This document shows, in pieces, positions 17,339 to 24,471 of a stretch of 64,000 nucleotides of DNA (positions within the stretch are counted from its first letter, which is position 1; each line of letters starts with the position of its first letter). Under the pieces are notes generated by a model. It ran no database searches, was not told the DNA's origin, and saw only the letters and a list, made by a program, of their open reading frames with translations. The stretch is from the NCBI GenBank assembly GCA_029936675.1, contig JAPYSB010000005.1:76104-140103 (forward strand), in the 5' to 3' direction. The stretch comes from Dehalococcoidia bacterium. Lineage in GTDB: Bacteria; Chloroflexota; Dehalococcoidia; Lucifugimonadales; UBA826. The translations under genes and the position numbers were made by a program.

Positions 17339-18613
17339 ATGTTCATAGGACATTTTACGGAGAGGCCATACCAAGATCCAAAGTCCGGCTACTTTGGGGC
17401 CACCGGCAAGTCGATCAAAGACTTGACCGTTAGCAATGATATATACGATCCAATGTTGGGATCTGACCTGTACAACAGGTACTTAGATGAAAAAATTTAT
17501 GCAGAGGAGATGGGTTTTGATGGACTGATGTTAAATGAGCACCATAGCAGCCCTTTCTGCATGGGTAGTACTGTTAACGTAGAAGCCTCCATTCTTGCTC
17601 GTATTACGAGTAAGGCAAAGATAGTACTTTTGGGCAATGTTCTTCCTATTTGGGATGACCCGCTTTGGTTGGTTGAGCAACTAGCAACCATTGATATGAT
17701 TTCCAAAGGCCGGTTGGTTTCAGGATGGGTTAGGGGTACTGCCAGAGAGAGTGTTGCTCATAATTCCCCTCCTGCATATAACTGGGAAAGATTTCAAGAG
17801 GCACATGAATTTATCATTAAGGCATGGACTGAACCAGGACCTTTTAGATGGGAAGGGAAACATTACCAATACCGATACGTTAATCCTTGGGTGAGACCAT
17901 ACCAAAAGCCCCATCCCCCAATAATGCTACCGGGGGTAGTAAGCAGAGATTCAGTGGTATGGGCTGCTAGACAACGAATACCGTATGTAATGCTGGCAAC
18001 TCAACTTGAACCAACAAGACAATCTTTTGAAGTTTATAAAGAGACAGCCAGAGAAGAAGGTTATGAAGCAGGCCCTCAGAATTTTGGATACCTATGGAAA
18101 GTTCACGTGGATGAAACTGAGGAACTTGCAGAAGAAGTTGCAAGAAAGTTTGTGCAAGGCCCCAGTAACCCGTTCAACGCGGGGAATGAAGGTACTGCCA
18201 ATCCGGCTTTAAATAAACTTCCAGGCATGACTTCACGTAGAAGGACACTTCCAACTGCACAGGTTGCTACTGCCAATCGAGGTGGCCAACTTTCGAGGTC
18301 CTTCGAAGACCAAGTAGACGACCACACCATAATATTCGGTACTCCCAAAACGGTAATTCCCAAAATACGACATGTATTGGAATACCTTAGACCAGGATCT
18401 GTGTTTTTCTGGGACGGAGACGGGGCGATGACACATGATGACCAGATGAGGAGTCTTCGATTAATGGGTGAAGAAGTCTTACCTGCTGTTAGAGAAATAG
18501 CAGATGAACTTGAACTTCCTAGCTCGTTTGAGGTTGACCCCAAAACAGGGAAAAAATTTGATGCAATGGAATCTGAGACCCCCGACGAAATTGCTGCTAC
18601 CCCTGGAGACTGA
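17339..18613 (+). CDS. LLM-class flavin-dependent oxidoreductase
   Basis: This 424-residue luciferase-like enzyme belongs to a longer subgroup. Landmarks are EMGFDGLMLNEHHSSPFCMG near residue 63, LGNVLPIWDDPLWLVEQLA near residue 104, RLVSGWVRGTARESVAHNSPP near residue 128, and the product ends with an acidic tail. AGGAG lies three bases before the ATG. It follows the alpha/beta hydrolase gene directly and is closed by a strong hairpin just downstream. The role is probably oxidation of an organic substrate with reduced FMN; no partner flavin reductase is visible in this window apart from the distant nitroreductase. Confidence 0.87.
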   Translation: MFIGHFTERPYQDPKSGYFGATGKSIKDLTVSNDIYDPMLGSDLYNRYLDEKIYAEEMGFDGLMLNEHHSSPFCMGSTVNVEASILARITSKAKIVLLGNVLPIWDDPLWLVEQLATIDMISKGRLVSGWVRGTARESVAHNSPPAYNWERFQEAHEFIIKAWTEPGPFRWEGKHYQYRYVNPWVRPYQKPHPPIMLPGVVSRDSVVWAARQRIPYVMLATQLEPTRQSFEVYKETAREEGYEAGPQNFGYLWKVHVDETEELAEEVARKFVQGPSNPFNAGNEGTANPALNKLPGMTSRRRTLPTAQVATANRGGQLSRSFEDQVDDHTIIFGTPKTVIPKIRHVLEYLRPGSVFFWDGDGAMTHDDQMRSLRLMGEEVLPAVREIADELELPSSFEVDPKTGKKFDAMESETPDEIAATPGD

Positions 18614-18623
18614 AGAAAATAAT

Positions 18624-18665
18624 ATGAATCTCTCTGAGAATTTCAATGATCTCAGAGAGATTCAT
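18624..18665. terminator. Perfect 16-bp hairpin between convergent genes (bidirectional terminator)
   Basis: ATGAATCTCTCTGAGA (18624-18639) and its exact reverse complement (18650-18665) flank a 10-base loop. The element lies 10 bases after the LLM stop and 11 bases before the end of the convergent SDR gene. The flanks are A/T-containing rather than a clean T-run. Position and stability make a terminator for both directions the best reading. Confidence 0.7.
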
Positions 18666-18676
18666 ACATTTTGATC

Positions 18677-19408
18677 CTACGCGAACCGGTTCCAGGTTGG
18701 GTTAATTAAAACCTCATTTATTGTTACGTGTGGTGGTTGCTTTGCGAGAAACAATATGAGCTCGCCAAGATCTTCTGATTGAAGTATTCTGGCCTGATCC
18801 TCTGCACTCACAGGTACGGGACGTTGTTCTAAGATCGGTGTAGCGACTTCTCCGGGACATAATGCTGTTGCCCGGATCCCGTTGTTTCTTTCCTCGATGA
18901 TTAAACTGGCAGTCATTGCGTTCATTGCATGTTTCGCAGAAGTGTAAGCGGGTCCTGTTAAGGCTCCGGCACTTTTAGCCGCCATGGAAGAAATATTAAT
19001 GATAAGCCCGCCTCCAGTGCTTCTCATCGAAGGTAGTACCGCTTGGCAACAGTAGAAAGCTCCATTCAAGTCTATATTTATGACTTTATTCCAGTCTTCA
19101 ATCGAGACTACCGGCCAATTGCGTTCTCGGACATTAATGCCTGCGCTGAATACACCTATGTCTATCTGACCATATTGGTTCAATATCGAGTCGGCGACTG
19201 ACACCACAGCATCATTGTCCGAAACATCCAGAGGGTGTATCGAAACATCTCCTGAGATTTTTGAGGCTACATTTTCCAGCACATCCTGTCTTCGCCCTGA
19301 AAGGATCACTTTGCAGCCAGCTTCCGCCAATTTTATGGCACCTGATTCCCCGATGCCTGTTCCTGCACCGGTTATCCAGGCGACTTGGCCTTGAATATCT
19401 TCTAACAT
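18677..19408 (-). CDS. Short-chain dehydrogenase/reductase
   Basis: This 243-residue classical SDR has the NAD(P)-binding motif TGAGTGIGES near residue 14, NISSMAAKS with the catalytic Ser near residue 140, and YTSAK with catalytic Tyr and Lys near residue 155. AAGGAG precedes the ATG. It starts 30 bases downstream of the halogenase-like gene and is probably its operon partner. It would reduce or oxidise a hydroxyl or keto group; the substrate is unknown. Confidence 0.88.
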   Translation of the reverse strand: MLEDIQGQVAWITGAGTGIGESGAIKLAEAGCKVILSGRRQDVLENVASKISGDVSIHPLDVSDNDAVVSVADSILNQYGQIDIGVFSAGINVRERNWPVVSIEDWNKVINIDLNGAFYCCQAVLPSMRSTGGGLIINISSMAAKSAGALTGPAYTSAKHAMNAMTASLIIEERNNGIRATALCPGEVATPILEQRPVPVSAEDQARILQSEDLGELILFLAKQPPHVTINEVLINPTWNRFA

Positions 19409-19438
19409 AGTTTTCTCCTTAATTGTTATTTAATTGCG

Positions 19439-21052
19439 TTAATCGAGACTATCTATAACTCCTTCTATAAAAAGAATACTTATCGCTTCAATACTATATT
19501 TTAATAATTGTTTTTGGGTGTCTTCACTGGTAGATGCTGAAAGATCTTCCACTATTTTTCTTATTGACTTTTCCCCGTCTATTTCCATTAATAGATTCGC
19601 CACTAAATTGCTACATGGCACTCCTTCTTTTCGGTATGGTGTTGTTATAACTGTCCCCAATTCAAATTCTCCTTCTGATAGAACTGGTTTTTTTTCTAGT
19701 TTTGCTTCTGATGCTAGGCATGGTATTTTTTCCAAAATTGAATCTTGAATGAAATGTAATTCTACGTTTCTGTCCTCAGAATTTTTGTTGTGGAGGCTTA
19801 TGGCAGACATGAATTCATTTGGTAATTCGCCTCTCTCTAAAGCCACCCGTTCATACCCACGGACAGATTGTCCGGACACTGCTCTGATGAATGAGACCCT
19901 GTCAGAAAAATAATTTTCCTCTTTAAATATTCGCCGAGCTTCCCAGAAATAGGAATCTACGGTTCTATTGCTTGAATAGAATAATAGGGCTAGGTCCCGA
20001 AAATGGTCATACTCTTGTCGAAATATGGTTTCGTATACTAACGCGCTTTCTTTGCCAAGAGCCTTATCTTTTAAGTATGTAACAGCATATGCTGAAGCAA
20101 GTACACCAGACATCATAGCTAAATGAACACCTGAAGAAAATAATGGATCTATAAAACATGCCGCATCCCCGGCTAGTACCCAACCGTCACCAGCCATCTT
20201 CGAGGTTGTATACGACCAGTCTTTTAATATTTTCACATCACTTTTTAGCTCTGCCTGCGAAAGCATATCTGATGTTCTATTTGTCAATGATATTTGGTCT
20301 TTTAAGAAGGTTATTGGATCGATTTTCAGTAATTCCGCAGCGCTCTCATTGGAATCGACTACCGCTCCGACGCTGGTAATACCACCATTTAAGGGAATTA
20401 TCCAAACCCATCCGTTTTCATATGACTCGATGAATATATTGTTTTCATCAGGGGTGGGCAGTTTTTTTGCACCTGTAAAATATCCGTAAGCGGCGAGGTT
20501 TTGAAAATTGTCATCCCATTGTCTCAACTTTAAATTCCTCGCTAGAAGAGCGGATTGTCCACTGGCATCTACTATGAATTTGGCAGGTTGGAAATACTTC
20601 TGGCCATTGTTATTTATGACGACAGCTCCTCTGTTTGAATCGTCTGTCATTATCTTTCCTACAAATGACTCTTCTTCTACCACAACACCTAGTTCTGCTG
20701 ACCTTTTAAGTAGTATTTCATCAAATATAGGCCTTGAAACCTGATATGAATGAATATTCTGTTTATTGGTTTCACTAAATCTCCATGACCAGGGTGTTTC
20801 ATCCTTGCCCCATACCATGGTTGCCCCGTATTTAGGTAAGAACCCGGCGTTTGATATTGCTTCTTTTAAACCTAATTCTTCCAATATAGCTATGCTTGCT
20901 GGAAGAAGGGATTCTCCTACATGTTCCCTTGGAAATTTAGATCTTTCACATACCTTGACTGAAAGACCTGATTTAGCTGCCATTGAGGCCGCAGTGCTAC
21001 CTGCTGGTCCTCCTCCTATTACCAATATGTCCACTTCATCTGATTTTTGCAA
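19439..21052 (-). CDS. Flavin-dependent halogenase-like FAD oxidoreductase with C-terminal PqqD-like domain
   Basis: This 537-residue FAD enzyme has GGGPAG (residues 13-18), then CERSKFPREHVGESLLP near residue 35, characteristic of the halogenase branch. K74 in FLPKYGATMVWG fits the catalytic lysine of CmlS/PltA-type enzymes. The halogenase signature WxWxIP is present as W215-V-W-I-I-P220. GDAACFIDPLFSSGVH is the second FAD motif. Residues about 450-537 (LLMEIDGEKSIRKIVEDL) resemble a PqqD-like winged helix. The start is TTG, with a stop just upstream. It may halogenate, or hydroxylate as related geranylgeranyl-reductase-like enzymes do. An SDR gene follows at 30 bases. Confidence 0.78.
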   Translation of the reverse strand: MQKSDEVDILVIGGGPAGSTAASMAAKSGLSVKVCERSKFPREHVGESLLPASIAILEELGLKEAISNAGFLPKYGATMVWGKDETPWSWRFSETNKQNIHSYQVSRPIFDEILLKRSAELGVVVEEESFVGKIMTDDSNRGAVVINNNGQKYFQPAKFIVDASGQSALLARNLKLRQWDDNFQNLAAYGYFTGAKKLPTPDENNIFIESYENGWVWIIPLNGGITSVGAVVDSNESAAELLKIDPITFLKDQISLTNRTSDMLSQAELKSDVKILKDWSYTTSKMAGDGWVLAGDAACFIDPLFSSGVHLAMMSGVLASAYAVTYLKDKALGKESALVYETIFRQEYDHFRDLALLFYSSNRTVDSYFWEARRIFKEENYFSDRVSFIRAVSGQSVRGYERVALERGELPNEFMSAISLHNKNSEDRNVELHFIQDSILEKIPCLASEAKLEKKPVLSEGEFELGTVITTPYRKEGVPCSNLVANLLMEIDGEKSIRKIVEDLSASTSEDTQKQLLKYSIEAISILFIEGVIDSLD

Positions 21053-21220
21053 TTGTTTAGATACCTAGATATGTTGCTTGAGTCTAGCTTAATTACCGTA
21101 GAATAACTTTAATTACATTGGATGCCTACGGTCTATTTTTCATATGCTGATGTGATTACTTTAAGGATAAAAGGGATTTTAGATCAAGCATTTAAAATAT
21201 GAGAAACACTTTGACATTAG

Positions 21221-21340
21221 CAAAATGGTTGGCGAGTTGTTGGAAATGAGCACGTGCTTGAGATGAACTGTGGAACAGGTGTCACTTACATATCTTATAA
21301 TCGCCGGGCCGGCTCAGTAATAATTTTTGAGGAGGGTTAA
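21221..21340 (+). pseudogene. Remnant of a class I SAM methyltransferase
   Basis: Between an in-frame TAG and TAA lies a stretch of 39 codons encoding WRVVGNEHVLEMNCGTGV, which fits motif I (VLExxCGTG) of SAM-dependent methyltransferases. No start codon and no further motifs exist. The remnant runs directly into the ribosome-binding site of the GatC/AtzG-like gene, so decay has left the motif upstream of a live operon. Confidence 0.45.
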
Positions 21341-21341
21341 C

Positions 21342-21527
21342 ATGTCTGAATTGAATGAAGATGAGATTCGTGGATTAGCTAAGGCCGTGAACATAGAAAT
21401 ACAGGACTCCGATATCACGGATATTAGCTACAGCTTGAATGCCATGTTGGAAGCTATCGATAGTATTAATCCTGAAGGTATTAATGCTGTTGAACCTCTG
21501 CCGATTATTTTACAAAAGGGGGATTAA
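21342..21527 (+). CDS. GatC/AtzG-like small amidotransferase subunit
   Basis: The ATG at 21342, preceded by an excellent GAGGAGG, is the true start rather than the upstream codon in the track; the product has 61 residues. LNEDEIRGLAKAVNIEI at the N-terminus and the C-terminal INPEGINAVEPLP match the GatC fold, which wraps around an amidase subunit. An amidase gene follows 5 bases later and no gatB is nearby. The closest precedent is the AtzG-AtzE pair (biuret hydrolase), in which a GatC-like subunit stabilises an amidase. It may instead serve glutaminyl-tRNA amidotransferase with a gatB elsewhere. Confidence 0.7.
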   Translation: MSELNEDEIRGLAKAVNIEIQDSDITDISYSLNAMLEAIDSINPEGINAVEPLPIILQKGD

Positions 21528-21532
21528 AGGTT

Positions 21533-22960
21533 ATGAGCGATCAAGAATTAATTTTTATGTCAGCAGCAGATTTGGCTACTAAAATAAAGGAAAAGCAAAT
21601 TTCTCCCGTGGAGGCTGTAAAAGCATACCTTGATAGGATAACCGAGGTGGATAGCAAGATAAACGCATATATTACTGTTTTGGCGGGCCAGGCACTAGCG
21701 GAAGCCCAACAGGCAGAAATTGATATAAATGCAGGGTTGATCAAGGGCCCTTTGCATGGAGTTCCAGTTGGGGTGAAGGACCAGATATATACAAAAGGTG
21801 TACGAACATCAAGCGGGTCAAAAATCCGTTCAGACTTTGTGCCGGGTTTTGATGCGACAGTGGTGGCAGGACTTAAGAGATCGGGGGCAATAATCCTTGG
21901 GAAACTGAACATGACTGAATTTGCTATGGGTGACCCGATAACATCTGCCTTTGGGGTAACACACAATCCTTGGGATCTCACTAGGAACCCTGGGACATCA
22001 AGTACTGGTTCTGGCGCAGCCACGGCATCTTTTATGTGCGCTACCTCACTTGGCGAGGATACAGGGGGGTCAGTACGGGGTCCTGCTTCCAATTGCGGGT
22101 TAGTCGGAATTAGACCTTCCTGGGGTCGAGTTAGTAGGTACGGAGTAGACGGAGCGTCATGGTCCTTGGATACGATAGGTCCAATCTCTCGTACGGTTGA
22201 GGATTGTGCATTGACCTTGAGAGCAATTGCTGGATTTGACCATAAAGATCAGTACATGAAAGATGTACCGGTGCCAGATTATTGTGCTGCGCTGACTGGA
22301 GATATAAAGGGAGCTAAAATAGGGGTAGTGAAAGAATTTTTGGACCCTGATGTTATGGGGGTCACTAAACCGGTGAGACAAGGAGTGTTACAGGCGACTG
22401 AAGTGCTTGCTACTCTTGGGGCTGAAGTGGAAGAGATATCGCTCCCATTAGCCCCCGTCGCGGGTGTTGCAAGCAGGATAATAAGTGCTGTTGAACGCTC
22501 AAGTTTGCACCCGGAATGGCTTCGTAACAGACCAAATGAGTTTCATCACAATACTCGTGTTGCCTTTACTACTGGGGAATTGATTCCGTCACAGGTCTAC
22601 TACAAGGCACAGAAGATACGTACTTTGGTGCGCAAACAGGCTTTGGAAGCACTCGAACTATTTGATGTACTTATAATGCCCGGCGCCTCAGAACCGGCTA
22701 CAGTCATGAATTTAGAGCCTGGGATACGAAGTAAGGAGGTAGCTGCTCGTGCTTTAACTGAGGCATCGTATCGAGGTTTTTTTAGTCTAGTAAGTGGCCC
22801 GGCTCTGTCCATCTGCTGTGGATATACAGCAGATGGGAATAACAAACTTCCTCTGGCAATCCAGATTGCAGGGCGGCCATTTGATGAAGCTAGAGTGATG
22901 AATATTGCCTATGCGTATGAGCAAAATACGAATTGGCACCTTGAGCGTCCTTCATTGTGA
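21533..22960 (+). CDS. Amidase signature family enzyme (GatA/AtzE-like)
   Basis: This 475-residue amidase has the Ser-cisSer-Lys triad: Lys in VGVKDQIYTKG near residue 80, the glycine/serine-rich loop GTSSTGSGAATASF, and the nucleophile in GEDTGGSVRGPAS near residue 180. It is of normal length and translated with the small subunit before it. It would hydrolyse an amide to acid and ammonia, or act as the glutaminase half of an amidotransferase. The 'TSSTGSG' loop differs slightly from the usual GGSSGGS of GatA, which favours a stand-alone hydrolase of small amides. Confidence 0.88.
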   Translation: MSDQELIFMSAADLATKIKEKQISPVEAVKAYLDRITEVDSKINAYITVLAGQALAEAQQAEIDINAGLIKGPLHGVPVGVKDQIYTKGVRTSSGSKIRSDFVPGFDATVVAGLKRSGAIILGKLNMTEFAMGDPITSAFGVTHNPWDLTRNPGTSSTGSGAATASFMCATSLGEDTGGSVRGPASNCGLVGIRPSWGRVSRYGVDGASWSLDTIGPISRTVEDCALTLRAIAGFDHKDQYMKDVPVPDYCAALTGDIKGAKIGVVKEFLDPDVMGVTKPVRQGVLQATEVLATLGAEVEEISLPLAPVAGVASRIISAVERSSLHPEWLRNRPNEFHHNTRVAFTTGELIPSQVYYKAQKIRTLVRKQALEALELFDVLIMPGASEPATVMNLEPGIRSKEVAARALTEASYRGFFSLVSGPALSICCGYTADGNNKLPLAIQIAGRPFDEARVMNIAYAYEQNTNWHLERPSL

Positions 22961-23077
22961 CTGTACAGGGGCTTATTTTTTTAGCACGGGCAGTTCCTCT
23001 TATATAGGAAGGTGAGTACACGTCGATCGTAAACGGAGAAGTGTTTCTATCTCGATTAGATAGGTAATCCATTTATT

Positions 23078-23095
23078 GTGCGGGTTTTCCCACAC
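23078..23095 (-). terminator. Possible hairpin downstream of tmRNA
   Basis: On the minus strand GTGTGGG-AAAA-CCCGCAC forms a 7-pair stem with one G-U pair, 25 bases after the encoded CCA end of tmRNA. It is followed by AATAAATGG, which lacks a T-run, so termination is only plausible. It could also serve the amidase transcript on the other strand. Confidence 0.3.
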
Positions 23096-23120
23096 GGAAC
23101 ACGGGTGCTATTTATATTCA

Positions 23121-23468
23121 TGGTGGAGACGGGGGAGGGTCGAACTCCCCGTCCAGAAAACACCCCGACGAGATATACTACAGGTTTAGCCGGACGTTAA
23201 ATTCGACTGCTCAAGCCCCGACCGGCTAGCGCTTGAAACAGACTAGCCGATAGTCTTTAGCCAGATATATCGGCATCTAACTGACTGCACCCCGTCTATT
23301 GTCGCCCTTTCACTACCTTCGGGGATCGGACGTGAAGGACGTAGCCGCTTAAGCGGCTAGTGCTAGCTGTTTGTTGCCAGTTACTTTTTTGCCATCTTTT
23401 TAACGAGGATGAAGGCGCCCCGACCTGCAATCTCGCGGTGACATCCCCTGTCGAATCCGCGCGTCCCC
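23121..23468 (-). ncRNA. ssrA: Transfer-messenger RNA (tmRNA)
   Basis: On the minus strand the RNA begins GGGGACGCGCGGATTCGAC and ends with the T-arm GTTCGACCCTCCCCC, acceptor strand CGTCTCC and ACCA. The 5' GGGGACG pairs with CGTCTCC (one G-U), and CCA is encoded. Length is 348 nucleotides. The tag frame reads GGC AAC AAA CAG CTA GCA CTA GCC GCT TAA, so the peptide is (A)GNKQLALAA. The tag stop lies in a hairpin, as is common. tmRNA rescues stalled ribosomes with SmpB. The tag is short, as in Dehalococcoides. The minus-strand ORF listed in this region is a shadow. Confidence 0.96.
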
Positions 23469-23480
23469 ATGTGGTAGCAA

Positions 23481-23489
23481 ATTCTATCA
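23481..23489 (-). promoter_or_regulatory. Extended -10 promoter of tmRNA
   Basis: On the minus strand TGATAGAAT (TGn plus TAGAAT) ends 12 bases before the mature 5' end of tmRNA. No good -35 hexamer is present, which fits an extended -10 promoter with 5' processing of the transcript. Confidence 0.45.
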
Positions 23490-23621
23490 TGATTGGGTTT
23501 CTCCGATACTTTGTTGCGGGTTGTTATGATTGGATAGCATGCTGTGTTTAACTTGGAAAGTAGATATACAATCTAGACACCCCAATAGGCAAACTTTTAA
23601 GCTAATAAATAAGGAGAAGAA

Positions 23622-24401
23622 ATGCCAAACTTTGCAGCTAATCTAAGCATGATGTTCAACGAGGTAGATTTTATTGATAGGTTTAAAGTTGCCTCTGAGT
23701 CAGGGTTTAAGGCTGTGGAATATCTATTCCCCTATGACTATTCTAAGGAACAATTGGTTAATCTTTTAGGGGAAAATAATTTGGTACAAGTCTTACATAA
23801 TTTGCCAGCTGGTGATTGGAATGCGGGGGAAAGAGGGATTGCTTGCCATCCTGGTCGGGTGAACGAATTCCAAGAAGGTGTTGGCTTAGCCGTAGAATAT
23901 GCCTCCGCTCTAAATTGCCCACAGGTGAATTGTTTAGCTGGAATAAAACCAGAACTAATGTTGGACCAAGAAGCTCAGGATACCTTGGTGACCAACCTCA
24001 GGTACGCGGCGCCGATTTTTAAGGAAGCAGGAGTGAAGCTCATTGTGGAAAGCATAAACACTTTGGATATGCCGGGCTTTTTCCTCAATCGAACGGATCA
24101 GGCCTCCTCATTGATTAAAGAAGTTGCATCTGACAATTTATACTTGCAGCACGATATTTACCATATGCAAATTATGGAAGGCGATTTGGCAAGAACGATA
24201 GAGGCAAATATTGATCAGATAAGCCATATGCAATTAGCGGATAATCCTGGGCGGCATGAACCTGGAACTGGGGAAATAAATTACAAATATTTATTTGAAT
24301 TCATCGATGCTCTTGGATACGAAGGGTGGATAGGATGCGAATATGTCCCTGCAGATACCACCGTTGCCGGTCTCGATTGGATAACTTCCTACCTAGATTG
24401 A
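23622..24401 (+). CDS. hyi: Hydroxypyruvate isomerase-like TIM-barrel enzyme
   Basis: This 259-residue protein belongs to the xylose-isomerase-like/AP-endonuclease-2 barrel. It matches hydroxypyruvate isomerase with FAANLSMMFNEVDFIDRF at the start, HNLPAGDWNAGERGIACHP near residue 66, the metal-binding Glu in KLIVESINT, QHDIYHMQIMEGDL near residue 185, and PGRHEPGTGEINY near residue 215. AAGGAG precedes the ATG. It interconverts hydroxypyruvate and tartronate semialdehyde in glyoxylate metabolism. It is read in the same direction as the E1 and AroQ-like genes. Confidence 0.85.
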   Translation: MPNFAANLSMMFNEVDFIDRFKVASESGFKAVEYLFPYDYSKEQLVNLLGENNLVQVLHNLPAGDWNAGERGIACHPGRVNEFQEGVGLAVEYASALNCPQVNCLAGIKPELMLDQEAQDTLVTNLRYAAPIFKEAGVKLIVESINTLDMPGFFLNRTDQASSLIKEVASDNLYLQHDIYHMQIMEGDLARTIEANIDQISHMQLADNPGRHEPGTGEINYKYLFEFIDALGYEGWIGCEYVPADTTVAGLDWITSYLD

Positions 24402-24471
24402 TAGACTTTAGGTATCGAATAAAATCACCAATGCTATACTCTTTCAAAAGGTATTTCAGAGGCAGTGAATA

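Noticed and set aside
23296-23490. Minus-strand ORF of 64 codons
   Set aside because: It overlaps the tmRNA, including its tag region; the RNA explains the sequence fully.
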